Assembly (NCBI RefSeq): GCF_024298885.1
Contig: NZ_CP101166.1
Coordinates: 124,001 to 188,000, forward strand
DNA from: Haloglomus halophilum
GTDB lineage: Archaea; Halobacteriota; Halobacteria; Halobacteriales; Haloarculaceae
DNA length: 64,000 bases
Direction of reading: 5' to 3'
Part shown: piece after piece, positions 54,466-62,550 of the stretch
Numbering within the stretch: position 1 is the first letter of the stretch
How the letters are laid out: every line of letters starts with the position of its first letter
Program-made: the position numbers and the translations under genes
Notes under the pieces: model-generated
What the model was told of the DNA's origin: nothing
What the model saw: only the letters and a program-made list of their open reading frames with translations
The model's database searches: none

Positions 54466-55658
54466 CAGCGGACCACCTCGCTGTCCTCGTCGACCCGGCC
54501 GCGGACGTTGACGCCGGTCCCGAGCGTGGCGTTCGGCCCGACGAGCGCGCCCGGTTCCGCCGTCACGCCGCCGCGAGCGTCGACGCGGTCGGCGAAGACG
54601 GCACCGAGTTGCTGGTCGCGGTAGACGCGGTCGTCCAGCGCCACGTCCGCCGGCCCGCCGGGGACGGTCGTGTTCGCCCCGAGGTTCACGTCCTCGCCGG
54701 TGACACACTCGACGAGGGTCGAGCCCGGACCGACGCGCGTGTCGGCATCGAGGACCGAGCGCTCGACAGTGGCGTTCGCCCCGACGGTGACGTTGCGGCC
54801 GAGCGCGCTGTCCGGTCCGACGACGGCGTTGGGCCCGACCTCGCAGTCGGGGCCGACCACGAGCGGCGCCCGCAGCGTCGCGTCCGGGTGGACGATGGCC
54901 GACGGCGCGACGTGGAGGGTGTCCTCGGACTCGGGTTCGGTGACGCGGTCCGTGTGGAGGACGCTTCGCGTGATGAAGAGGAGGTCCCACGGGAACGTGG
55001 CATCGGCCCACAGCCCGTCCGTTCGGACGCCCCAGACCGGCTCGTCGGCGTCGATTCGACGGGAGATGGCCGCGGTCAGGTCGAGCTCGCCCTCGCGTTT
55101 GGGTGTCTCCGCGAGCCCGTCGAAGATGTCGGGCGTGAACGCGTACACGCCGGCGTTGATGAGGCGGTACTCGCCGGCGAGCGGCTTCTCGACGAGTTCG
55201 GTCACCCGGTCACCGTCGAGTCGGACGGCACCGAAGGTGTGTGCCTCGGGGTGCTCCATGACGGCCATAGTGGGCTCCCCGCGGTCGCCGAACGCGTCGG
55301 CCACGTCGGTCACGATCCCCGGGTCGATGACGCGGTCACCGTTGAGCACGAGCAGCGACTCGTCGACGTACTCGCGGGCCTGCAGGAGGGCGTGACCGCT
55401 CCCCAGTTCCTTCTCCTGGACGGCGTACTCGAGAGGCACATCGCGGTACGTCGGCCCGAAGTGCTCTTGTACGCGGTCGCGCTTGTAGCCGACAACCAGG
55501 ACGATTCGTTCGACCCCGGCGTCGACGAGCGTATCGAGGACGTGTTCGAGGATGGGCCGGTTGCCCGCGGGCAGCATGGGTTTGGGCCGGTTCTTCGTGA
55601 GTGGCCGGAGGCGGCGGCCTTCACCCCCCGCGAGAACGACGGCCGTATCGAGGCTCAT
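54465..55658 (-). CDS. glmU: GlmU-like bifunctional sugar-1-phosphate nucleotidyltransferase/acetyltransferase
   Basis: The 397-residue protein has a nucleotidyltransferase domain (VVLAGGEGRRLRPLT, PMLPAGNRP, LLVLNGDRVIDP) and a C-terminal left-handed beta-helix with hexapeptide repeats from about residue 250 (GPDCEVGPNAVVGPD and following). This matches archaeal GlmU-type enzymes that acetylate glucosamine-1-phosphate and join it to UTP. With GlmS it provides UDP-GlcNAc for the locus. The ATG is four bases from a 21-bp palindrome, and ACTTACAG about 29 bases upstream is the probable TATA region. Confidence 0.92.
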   Translation of the reverse strand: MSLDTAVVLAGGEGRRLRPLTKNRPKPMLPAGNRPILEHVLDTLVDAGVERIVLVVGYKRDRVQEHFGPTYRDVPLEYAVQEKELGSGHALLQAREYVDESLLVLNGDRVIDPGIVTDVADAFGDRGEPTMAVMEHPEAHTFGAVRLDGDRVTELVEKPLAGEYRLINAGVYAFTPDIFDGLAETPKREGELDLTAAISRRIDADEPVWGVRTDGLWADATFPWDLLFITRSVLHTDRVTEPESEDTLHVAPSAIVHPDATLRAPLVVGPDCEVGPNAVVGPDSALGRNVTVGANATVERSVLDADTRVGPGSTLVECVTGEDVNLGANTTVPGGPADVALDDRVYRDQQLGAVFADRVDARGGVTAEPGALVGPNATLGTGVNVRGRVDEDSEVVR

Positions 55659-55661
55659 GGA

Positions 55662-55682
55662 GTTACCCAGAATCTGAGTAAC
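55662..55682. promoter_or_regulatory. 21-bp palindromic operator before glmU
   Basis: Read on the gene strand, GTTACTCAGA-T-TCTGGGTAAC is a near-perfect palindrome with one mismatched pair. The outer arms and spacing match the element before the SQD1-like gene. It lies between the putative TATA region and the start codon, four bases from the ATG, where a bound protein would block initiation of a leaderless transcript. Confidence 0.75.
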
Positions 55683-56345
55683 TGTAAGTGTTCGGGGGGA
55701 ACCATTGGTCATCGCGCTCATCGGCCGGCGGACGTGAGGAAGAGCCATAGACAATATATCAAATCTTCTATTATATTTTACTCAGATAACTGTTATTAGT
55801 TCCGGCAAAAACATGTGGACCTTATTTCAGTAATATACTGATATCATTATCGGAGAATTTGATTTATACATCTAACACCGAAATTTTCCACATTCAACCC
55901 ACCATAATCTTATTAAGACCAAAAAATAACCACTGAACCATACACCGACAAGAACTCGAGTGATGGAACCTAGATGTGCTAATTTACGACTCTATAACTC
56001 CATATTCCAGCCACTATCGGCTTCTTGCACTCGTGCCGCTGAGCAGACATTTGCCAAAAGTATCAGATTTTGTAATATTATAATACCAGATTTATTATAA
56101 TTCTCCACGAGAGTGAACGGGGACCCGGCCAACCCATATCAACAGCGTGCGGTCGGCCGACACACGAGGCCCGCGACCAGCGCCAGCTGACTGCGTGAAG
56201 ACAACTCCGTGAACCGTCCGAAGGAAGCGCCGTCTGCTCCCCCCTGGAGAGCAACGCTAGCTACAGCACCGTTCCTCATGCAATGCCCCTGCAGATAGCC
56301 GTGGGCGCATGGTTTTTTAATCACGCAATCCTATCACGCCTCAGG
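55683..56345. other. Long AT-rich intergenic region upstream of the aromatic cluster
   Basis: The stretch from about 55740 to 56100 is markedly AT-rich with stops in all frames; the remaining part to 56345 is more GC-rich but shows no coding frame with haloarchaeal bias. It contains the divergent promoters of glmU and of the sensor gene (TTTTTTAATC at 56311-56320). No tRNA, transposase or repeat could be recognised. It forms the boundary between the glycan and aromatic regions. Confidence 0.6.
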
Positions 56346-57134
56346 ATGCACGCAGACGATTTCGATCTCGAAGAAGACCTCGAATACGGGTCTGCCGACG
56401 GCGTCAACTCCTTCCGGAACAACCGGATGCTGATATTCAACGCGAAATCGATGGGGCTCCTGCGTCAGCAGTTGATCGACACACTCGGGGTCGAGGAGGC
56501 CCGCAAGACCCTGTTCCGGTCGGGCTACCAGTCGGGGTACGCCGACTACCTCTCCATCGAGAAGAACTACGACTTCGAGTCGCCCGAGGAACTCCTCAAA
56601 GCCGGGCCGAGGATACACACCGACAAGGGTATCGTCGGCGTGGAGACCGACGAGATCGAGTACGACAGGGAGAACGGTGAGTTCTACTTCTCGGGGACCT
56701 GGCACAACTCCTTCGAGGCCCAGCAGCACATCATCCACAACGGAGAGGCCAACGACCCCGTCTGCTGGAACCTCATCGGCTACGCCTCCTCCTGGTGCAG
56801 TGGCTTCGCCCAGACGCCGGTCCTGGCGATGGAACACCAGTGTGCGGGCATGGGCGCGGACGTCTGCAAGTGGGAGGTCAAACCCATCGACGAGTGGGAC
56901 GAGAAGGCCGAGCCGTACATCCGTGCCATCATGGACTTCTTCAAGGGCGAGAAGTTGATGGAGTACTACAGCTACATCGAGGAACAGGAGGGTCTCGAGG
57001 GCAAGATCCAGCTCGCCAAAGAGACGAACCTCCCCGAGACGAAAGCGTCGACCGCCGTCGACTCCAAGGAGAACATCAAGATGTTCCGGCAGGCCATCGA
57101 GGACATCCTCGGCGAGCGACCCCCCAAACTGTAA
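56346..57134 (+). CDS. Stand-alone XylR_N/V4R aromatic-sensor protein
   Basis: The 262-residue protein matches the sensory A domain of bacterial XylR/DmpR regulators: an N-terminal XylR_N part (RNNRMLIFNAKSMGLLRQQL), the hallmark FYFSGTWHNSFEAQQHI, VCWNLIGYASSWCSGF, and a V4R domain ending EHQCAGMGADVCKWEVKP with conserved cysteines. In DmpR this unit binds phenols and toluene. Here it lacks the AAA+ and DNA-binding parts, which do not work with archaeal polymerase, so it must act through a partner. The ATG was chosen because TTTTTTAATC lies 30 bases upstream. Confidence 0.88.
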   Translation: MHADDFDLEEDLEYGSADGVNSFRNNRMLIFNAKSMGLLRQQLIDTLGVEEARKTLFRSGYQSGYADYLSIEKNYDFESPEELLKAGPRIHTDKGIVGVETDEIEYDRENGEFYFSGTWHNSFEAQQHIIHNGEANDPVCWNLIGYASSWCSGFAQTPVLAMEHQCAGMGADVCKWEVKPIDEWDEKAEPYIRAIMDFFKGEKLMEYYSYIEEQEGLEGKIQLAKETNLPETKASTAVDSKENIKMFRQAIEDILGERPPKL

Positions 57135-57287
57135 CCGACACCACCGGCCCGGGCTCGGCATCGACAGCGAGCCACCCACCGCGGCGCGAACATGCAGCGT
57201 TCTGCCCCACTCCCAGGACTCGTTACGCGCAGGGCCGCGGGCCAGTTCGTCGACAGCACCGAGATGTCGCGTGCGGACGGCGGGTAC

Positions 57288-57485
57288 TCACGGGGAGAGC
57301 TTTCGTTCGAGCTCCTGCATCGACTGGGCCCGGACTCCCGGGAATACCGGGCAGGCTGGCCTGCTCTCGTCGGCCATCTCCTGGATGATGGCCTGGCGGA
57401 GGTTGTGCGTGCACGTCCGCCGGAACTCGTCGAAGTGCGGGCACTTCACACAGCAATCTGACAGGTGGAACTCGTTCTCACGCAT
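57288..57485 (-). CDS. Small cysteine-rich probable metal-binding protein
   Basis: The 65-residue protein starts MRENEFHLSDCCVKCPHF and continues RRTCTHNLRQAI and RPACPVFPG, giving five cysteines and two nearby histidines, suitable for a zinc or iron-sulfur site. TATTTACG about 27 bases upstream supports this start over upstream in-frame ATGs and gives a leaderless transcript. It sits in the aromatic cluster, so it may help assemble or regulate the monooxygenase; the sequence does not show how. Confidence 0.65.
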   Translation of the reverse strand: MRENEFHLSDCCVKCPHFDEFRRTCTHNLRQAIIQEMADESRPACPVFPGVRAQSMQELERKLSP

Positions 57486-57551
57486 GGGAGGCACATGCAT
57501 AGCACGCCGTAAATAGTTTGTCCTCATTAACCCGATAATCGAGAAAACATA

Positions 57552-58109
57552 TCAGTACAACTGCGACAGCGGGGACCGGCTCGACTCCAGATGTTGGGAG
57601 AGCTGGGGAGCTGGTTGGACGTCCAGCGAGTCGAGTGCGGCCATCACCTCGTACACTCCCTGCCGCTCCTCGAGTCGGAACTCCTCGACGACGGCGGCCA
57701 CCGCTGGAGGCGGCACGGAGAGGTCGAGGGACTCCGCGACGACGAGGCGCTCGTGGACAGCGTCGTAGAACCGGTACGCCGCGAGTTCGCTCCACAACTG
57801 GTCGTAGAGGGCCGCCTCGGTGCTTGCGGGCACCGACCCGGAGTCCGTCTCGGCGAGAGTCGAGAGGGTCTCCGCGGACGGCGCATCCGCTCCGAGCGCC
57901 CCCAGGAGCGAGGCGAGTTGCTCACGATGGCAGGTGGATTCCTCGTGTGCCTCGGCGAGCAGGTGTCGTACCAGGTCGGCCCCGGGGCGGTCCCGGGCCA
58001 GGGCGTGTCTGTGCCGGTCGCTGCGCTCCTCCACGATCGCTTCCAGCACGAAACCGACCTGAATGAGGCGCGCGAGTCGCTCGTCGGTCACGCTCGTTCG
58101 GGCGGTCAT
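57552..58109 (-). CDS. Helical protein, possibly ferritin-like, of the aromatic cluster
   Basis: The 185-residue protein looks all-helical, with EAIVEERSDRHRHAL and LLAEAHEESTCHREQL resembling a carboxylate/histidine helical bundle, and later DQLWSELAAYRFYDAVHERL. Glu and His spacing (E-x3-H) is compatible with a ferritin-like diiron site, but the residues are not conclusive. It begins 63 bases after the zinc-ribbon gene. I do not recognise a characterised counterpart in bacterial toluene operons. Confidence 0.65.
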   Translation of the reverse strand: MTARTSVTDERLARLIQVGFVLEAIVEERSDRHRHALARDRPGADLVRHLLAEAHEESTCHREQLASLLGALGADAPSAETLSTLAETDSGSVPASTEAALYDQLWSELAAYRFYDAVHERLVVAESLDLSVPPPAVAAVVEEFRLEERQGVYEVMAALDSLDVQPAPQLSQHLESSRSPLSQLY

Positions 58110-58172
58110 CTCGTGGAGTTCACTACGGGCATGCGTCTGAAGGGATGCGGGAGGTCTGGCTGGATACTCGCG

Positions 58173-58409
58173 CTACTCCGTCTCGACGGTTCCGAGATTC
58201 GAGACACGGATCGAGTGGGGTGTCCCCTCGAGGTCCTCGAACACCTCCCGGTGTGGGTCCGTCGGGTCGGTCCCGTCGTAGTTCGGACAGCGAACGGTCG
58301 GCTCACCGTACAGCGGTGGCGTTCCGTCGAGCACGTCTTCTTCAGTGAATCGGTGACCGCAGCCGGGGCAGGTCCCAAGCGATTCGGTCTCTTGGCTATT
58401 GGGAGCCAT
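58173..58409 (-). CDS. Small zinc-ribbon protein of the aromatic cluster
   Basis: The 78-residue protein has a CPGC pair (LGTCPGCGHRFTEEDV) and a later RCPNYDG, three cysteines plus a possible histidine, consistent with a zinc ribbon. A TACTTAATT box is 27 bases upstream of the ATG, so it has its own leaderless promoter, despite lying 98 bases after the monooxygenase alpha gene. A role as a small regulator or assembly factor is an inference. Confidence 0.65.
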   Translation of the reverse strand: MAPNSQETESLGTCPGCGHRFTEEDVLDGTPPLYGEPTVRCPNYDGTDPTDPHREVFEDLEGTPHSIRVSNLGTVETE

Positions 58410-58506
58410 TGACACAGCGTACAGTTCCTGACCAATTAAGTATATCGGAAAAGGCGACCGGCGATGCAGCGATATGGGCTAATATGAGGGGCGGTTCTGG
58501 ACCGTA

Positions 58507-60051
58507 TCAGTCGTCATCGGCTGCGGTGGGCGAGTCGGCCGACGGCGGGCTCCAGCCGGCCCAGTCGTCGCCCCACTCAGGAGCACGGAAGTCGATGCCG
58601 CGCTCGAAGAGGTTGTCCTGGGTCATCCCCATATGATTCAGCGCACCCTCCAGGTTCGGGGGCTGGATGTCGCCAGCGAGGAACCGCCGGAGGATGGACT
58701 GGTGGTCCTTGTACCGCTCGGGCTCGTTCTCGAAGATCCACTGGCACGGCTCCGAACAGAAGTAGTACTGCTCACCCTCGTGTTCGTGGGCGCGTGGCCG
58801 GTTGACCTCCCTGTCCGGGTCGCCGTGGATGGCCGGCAGCTGGCAGAGGTCACAGAGCAGGATGAGGTCGTCCGCGACCGTCTTGTCTTCGTTGCCCTCC
58901 CGCATCATCTCGGCGTGGCGGTCCCACTTGTAGCCCCAGCGGTCCTCCCAGCCGGGGTACTTCTCCTCGAGCCACTCGCGATCCTCCTCGGTCACGCCGG
59001 GCGGCGCGATGGGGAGGGTCGGTCGCCAGTGGTAGTGGCCACCCGCCATGTAGTGGCTCGTGTCGCCCTTGCGGACGAGCTCGATGAACTGGTCCCAGTA
59101 CCACGGCTTCTCGAGTTCGGTGTTCTCGATGCTGTCGAGGAACTGGTCGACGATCCACTCCTCCATGAACTCGCCCCAGGACATCTCGCGGTCCTCGACG
59201 GGCGTGTAGTAGTCCATGCTCGGACCGGTGAGAGCCGCGAACAGCTTGTAGCAGCGCCAGAAGGACTTGTCGACCAGGTACTGCGCCCGGTCGAGGTCGT
59301 CGTACTCGTTGAGAATCTCGATGATGGCGTTGCCCTGCTGTGCGTGGCGTGCCTCGTCGGTCTGGATCGACGAGATGGCCTCGGAGAACTCGATGTCACC
59401 GACGTCGGCGGCGTCCGACGCCAGTGCGAGGAACTGCATGTTGGTGAACCCAGTTTCGAAGGCGAACGTGATCTGGAGCGCCGAGTCGACGGCGTTCGAG
59501 GCCTTGAAGTCGTCGAACAGGTGCCGGGCGGCGACGGAGGCCCAGTCCTCGGTGTGGTACAGCTTCTTCGCCCAGTCGTACTGTGCGTCCTCCTTGACGA
59601 AGCTGTGCGGGATGCGCAACTGGAGCTCCGTGTGGCGGAGTTCGTCCATGGCACCGAACTGGGCCATGTGGCGCCACGAGCTGTCCGGTGCGAACCGGGC
59701 GTACTGCGACTCGGCCGTCACGGCTGCGCGCTCCAGCAGCGGGACGGCGGCGAAGTGGAACTTCAGAACGTCCTCCCAGCCCATCCCGATCGAGTGGGGG
59801 AGGTCCGACTGGTCCATCGCGGAACTGACGGAGTAGACGCTCCCGTCCTTCTCGTGCTGGGTCTCGAAGTACTCGCGGGCAGTCTGCTTGTAGGTCTCCT
59901 CCCACGCCTCCCAGCCGCCCTCGGGCACGTCGTACGCGTCCTGCCCAGACATCTCCGGCGGGAACAGCTCCTCCTCGTCGACGTAGTCCGGGTCCCAGTT
60001 CGTATTCGTGGCAGTATGGTACCAATCCTCACGCCTCACGTTTGGTAACAT
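58507..60051 (-). CDS. Toluene/phenol monooxygenase alpha (hydroxylase) subunit with YHS domain
   Basis: The 514-residue protein is the catalytic subunit of a soluble diiron monooxygenase (TmoA/TouA/DmpN family). All six iron ligands can be placed by motif: Glu107, Glu137 and His140 (MDELRH), Glu199 (FAFET), Glu233 and His236 (TDEARH), two or three residues offset from TouA. Near the C-terminus a YHS-type segment is visible (LLCDLCQLPAI, then YYFCSEPCQWIF, PERYKDH). It hydroxylates the ring of benzene-type compounds using O2. The transcript has a CATTTATTG box 32 bases upstream, preceded by the conserved element. Confidence 0.95.
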   Translation of the reverse strand: MLPNVRREDWYHTATNTNWDPDYVDEEELFPPEMSGQDAYDVPEGGWEAWEETYKQTAREYFETQHEKDGSVYSVSSAMDQSDLPHSIGMGWEDVLKFHFAAVPLLERAAVTAESQYARFAPDSSWRHMAQFGAMDELRHTELQLRIPHSFVKEDAQYDWAKKLYHTEDWASVAARHLFDDFKASNAVDSALQITFAFETGFTNMQFLALASDAADVGDIEFSEAISSIQTDEARHAQQGNAIIEILNEYDDLDRAQYLVDKSFWRCYKLFAALTGPSMDYYTPVEDREMSWGEFMEEWIVDQFLDSIENTELEKPWYWDQFIELVRKGDTSHYMAGGHYHWRPTLPIAPPGVTEEDREWLEEKYPGWEDRWGYKWDRHAEMMREGNEDKTVADDLILLCDLCQLPAIHGDPDREVNRPRAHEHEGEQYYFCSEPCQWIFENEPERYKDHQSILRRFLAGDIQPPNLEGALNHMGMTQDNLFERGIDFRAPEWGDDWAGWSPPSADSPTAADDD

Positions 60052-60087
60052 GGACACCAGAAGGCTGTGTCCGGACTACAATAAATG

Positions 60088-60114
60088 TACCGGGGATGAA
60101 CGGGTTTCTGGTAT
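60088..60114 (-). promoter_or_regulatory. Conserved upstream element of the alpha-subunit gene
   Basis: On the gene strand the element reads ATACCAGAAACCC-G-TTCATCC-CCGGTA and runs into the TATA-like CATTTATTG. The same blocks in the same order occur upstream of the gamma-subunit gene, with only two single-base indels and one substitution. Its position next to the TATA box suits an activator or TFB-recruiting protein binding site. Confidence 0.75.
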
Positions 60115-60269
60115 ACTGAGGCACCGCTACTCGGGTGAATCGACCGCGTCCAGGGTGGCTGTCGTGACCACCAATGCGACGGTGGCCCTCGACGCGGGCC
60201 GACAGCAACTGTTGCGGTCACCGAAGGAGTGTCGAACCGGCTCGGAGGGAAGCAGTCATCAGTCGAGGG

Positions 60270-61325
60270 TCACGAGGGAACCGAGACCGGGAGGTCGGAG
60301 AGCCGCCGTTCGTACTTCGTGTCGACGGCGTCGAGCACGTCGTCGAACGCCATCGTCTCGGGCGGAATCGACTCGAACGCCGGCTCGAACGCCTCGATGG
60401 CCTCGTGAGCCGCGGGATAGTACTCGTCGATGACGTCCTGGACGACCTCGCGGTTCGCCTCGTCGATGTCGATGATGTAGTCCGCGAGCGAGACACCCAC
60501 CTCCATGTGGCGGTCGGCGTCGAGGTAGAAGTTGTCCAGAACCTGCGCGTAGAGCTCGGAGTCGTTCTTGTTGAACAGGTCCGAGTACTGCGCCAGCACG
60601 AGCTCGTCCAGCAGCGGCTTCAACACGAGGTTCGTCCCGATGAAGGACCGCCCCCAGTCGTACTCCACGAGGAGTTGCTCGGTGACCTTCCGGAGGGGCT
60701 GCCACATCTCGTCATCCTCCCAGACATCCCCCTCCGTCTCCGCGAACCCACGGCCCGGGAACTCCTTCTGGAGCTGTGTCGCCCGCCGGGCGAGTCGCTC
60801 CTGCCGTCGGATCTCGTCGGTCGCCTGGAGCGTGGTCGCGCTGGTGATGGTGCTCGACGGGCCGACCATCGTCAGGTACGACGCGAGCATCTGCAGCCCG
60901 TGGAACGGGTAGCGCAGTGGGAGGAAGGCCCGGTGCTGGAACTCGAGCCACGGGTCGTCGCTCCGCTCGGTCTCCCGTTCGAGCACCTCGGCCTGCTCGT
61001 AGAGCGTGTCGATGGTCCGCTCCCGCTGGTCCATGAGCTTGTTGTACTTCTCGTAGGTGAGCTCGCGGGGGTCCCGCCAGTCGTCGAAGTCGTCGGGATA
61101 CTCCCCCTGGACGACACTCCCCTCTCGATACTTCCGATACCACTTCGGGAGTGGCAGGTCCGGTGAGGTGGCCAGTCGGGGAACCACGCCGTCGTAGCGT
61201 TCCCCGATATCGTAGTTCGTCCGGTGGGTGGCCACGTCGTAGGTGGTCGGGACCCGTCGCTGGGTCCAGGTGCTGTAGGTGCGGTACGTGTTCGCCTTGT
61301 CCTTCATCGGGTATTCCTTGCTCAT
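60270..61325 (-). CDS. Toluene/phenol monooxygenase beta (hydroxylase) subunit
   Basis: The 351-residue protein matches the beta subunits of toluene and phenol hydroxylases (TmoE/TouE/DmpL): an N-terminal TYSTWTQRRVPTTYD-like stretch, PLRYPFHGLQM, MVGPSSTITSATTLQATDE and DWGRSFIGTNLVLKPLLDEL. It has no complete metal-ligand set, as expected, and structurally supports the alpha subunit. The ATG is followed by an early second Met. It is seven bases after the effector gene, so it is co-transcribed. Confidence 0.93.
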   Translation of the reverse strand: MSKEYPMKDKANTYRTYSTWTQRRVPTTYDVATHRTNYDIGERYDGVVPRLATSPDLPLPKWYRKYREGSVVQGEYPDDFDDWRDPRELTYEKYNKLMDQRERTIDTLYEQAEVLERETERSDDPWLEFQHRAFLPLRYPFHGLQMLASYLTMVGPSSTITSATTLQATDEIRRQERLARRATQLQKEFPGRGFAETEGDVWEDDEMWQPLRKVTEQLLVEYDWGRSFIGTNLVLKPLLDELVLAQYSDLFNKNDSELYAQVLDNFYLDADRHMEVGVSLADYIIDIDEANREVVQDVIDEYYPAAHEAIEAFEPAFESIPPETMAFDDVLDAVDTKYERRLSDLPVSVPS

Positions 61326-61331
61326 TGGGTC

Positions 61332-61628
61332 TCAGTCCTGCGTGTGGGTATCCTTGATGTCGCTCACGAACTCGACCTTGTCCGACTGGGGCTTGATGTA
61401 GCCCTTGAACGAGGACAGGTTCTCCTCGATACCGCCGGGGACCTCGATGGCCCCCTTCCCTAGAATCTCGTCGAGGGTCTGCCTGGTGACGACACAGTGG
61501 TCCTCGGCCTCCACGCGGAGGTACGCGCGCCGGTCGGTGACCTCGACGTGGCCCTCGGTGTCCTGCTTGATGGCCTCGACGATGGCTTCGGTCTCGCGGT
61601 TGTTCCGGAGGACGGGGCCGACCTTCAT
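61332..61628 (-). CDS. Monooxygenase effector (coupling) protein, MmoB/DmpM family
   Basis: The 98-residue protein resembles TmoD/TouD/DmpM effectors: VGPVLRNNRETEAIVEAI, then DRRAYLRVEAEDHCVV and an end segment GGIEENLSSFKGYIKPQ. It binds the hydroxylase and tunes electron transfer and substrate access, carrying no cofactor. The ATG was chosen because family similarity starts immediately. It overlaps none of its neighbours but is only two bases after the Rieske gene. Confidence 0.92.
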   Translation of the reverse strand: MKVGPVLRNNRETEAIVEAIKQDTEGHVEVTDRRAYLRVEAEDHCVVTRQTLDEILGKGAIEVPGGIEENLSSFKGYIKPQSDKVEFVSDIKDTHTQD

Positions 61629-61630
61629 CG

Positions 61631-62002
61631 TCAGCTCCCCTCCGGGACGACCACGTAGATCTGTCCATCCTCGATACCCGTCTCGTACTCGTTCAGATGG
61701 GTCCCGGTCGGGTTGAGCCCCTCCCCGGACTCCAGGTCGAACTCCCAGCTGTGGGCTGAGCACGTGAGGGTTGTCGTGTCGTCGTGGGGGCCACAGACAC
61801 ACTGTCGCTTCCCGGTCTCCTCCAGGTCGCGGTCCTGGTGTGGACAGGTAGCGTTGTACGCGTGGACCTCCTCCTCGAGATCCCGCCAGACCATCACCTT
61901 CCGCTGGTCCACCTCGAAGAACGTCATCTCGTCGGCCCAGAGGTCGTGGTCGTCACAGACGTAGTGCTTCTCGCCACCGGCTTCGTTGGCTGCGTCGGAC
62001 AT
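61631..62002 (-). CDS. Rieske [2Fe-2S] ferredoxin (TmoC/TouC type)
   Basis: The 123-residue protein has the Rieske cluster ligands C53-x-H55 (ATCPHQDRDL) and C81-x2-H84 (LTCSAHSWEFD), the normal spacing for T4MO-type ferredoxins. It carries electrons from a reductase to the hydroxylase. Its presence, in place of a DmpP-only chain, makes the system toluene-monooxygenase-like. It lies three bases after the gamma-subunit gene, in one operon with the effector and beta genes. Confidence 0.94.
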   Translation of the reverse strand: MSDAANEAGGEKHYVCDDHDLWADEMTFFEVDQRKVMVWRDLEEEVHAYNATCPHQDRDLEETGKRQCVCGPHDDTTTLTCSAHSWEFDLESGEGLNPTGTHLNEYETGIEDGQIYVVVPEGS

Positions 62003-62005
62003 TGT

Positions 62006-62341
62006 TCACTGGGGTTTCGCGTGCTCGGGGTGGGCCTCGAGCGCACTCTGGTCGTTCCACGCGGGGTGCGATTCGCCGAATCCCTCGGGGATCTCCTCGC
62101 CCTCGTACTGGATCTCGATGTAGTCTACGGGCTCGAAGGACTCGGCAACTGTCGCGTCACCGTCGACGACCCGACCCTCGTAGACGACCTCGAGGGGACG
62201 CTCGTGGTCGATACGGACTCTGCTGTCGACGACGTGGGTGATCTTCTCCGCCGCCTCCGTCACCGTATCCTCGGAATCGACGGGGACGAGCGTCGGATAG
62301 TCGTCTTCTCTGAACCGGACGAGCAGTGGAAACTCTGCCAT
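62006..62341 (-). CDS. Monooxygenase gamma subunit, TmoB-like
   Basis: The 111-residue protein resembles TmoB/TouB, small ubiquitin-fold subunits of the hydroxylase: AEFPLLVRFREDDYPTLVPV, DTVTEAAEKITHVVDSRV and ESFEPVDYIEIQYEG. It is the first gene of the gamma-Rieske-effector-beta operon, an order unlike the usual A-B-C-D-E-F order. A TATATG box near 62376-62384 leads to a start a few bases before the ATG, and the conserved element lies directly upstream. Confidence 0.9.
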   Translation of the reverse strand: MAEFPLLVRFREDDYPTLVPVDSEDTVTEAAEKITHVVDSRVRIDHERPLEVVYEGRVVDGDATVAESFEPVDYIEIQYEGEEIPEGFGESHPAWNDQSALEAHPEHAKPQ

Positions 62342-62383
62342 GGGAATACAACTCACCCTATCACAATCGCCTTACATATATTT

Positions 62384-62409
62384 ACCGGTGGATGAAGGGT
62401 ATCTGGTAT
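62384..62409 (-). promoter_or_regulatory. Conserved upstream element of the gamma-Rieske-effector-beta operon
   Basis: On the gene strand the element reads ATACCAGATACCC-TTCATCC-A-CCGGTA and continues into the AAATATATG box. It is nearly identical to the sequence upstream of the alpha gene and in the same position relative to TATA, which argues for co-regulation of both monooxygenase transcripts. Confidence 0.75.
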
Positions 62410-62550
62410 GAAACAGGGCTCTCGCCGGCTGTTCTCGGGCAGAACCCCCGCGGCTGTGCGGTAGCCGAGCGGGAAAGACGGAGGAATCCAGCGATGATAC
62501 CGGGGTCGACCGGTCCGAACGACGCGCCAGCCCGGCGTCTGGCTGCTGGA

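Noticed and set aside
55740..56280. Possible replication origin or RNA gene in the AT-rich intergenic region
   Set aside because: No Orc1/Cdc6 gene, ORB repeats, stable stems or tRNA-like arms were recognised; only promoter-like AT-rich sequence is visible.
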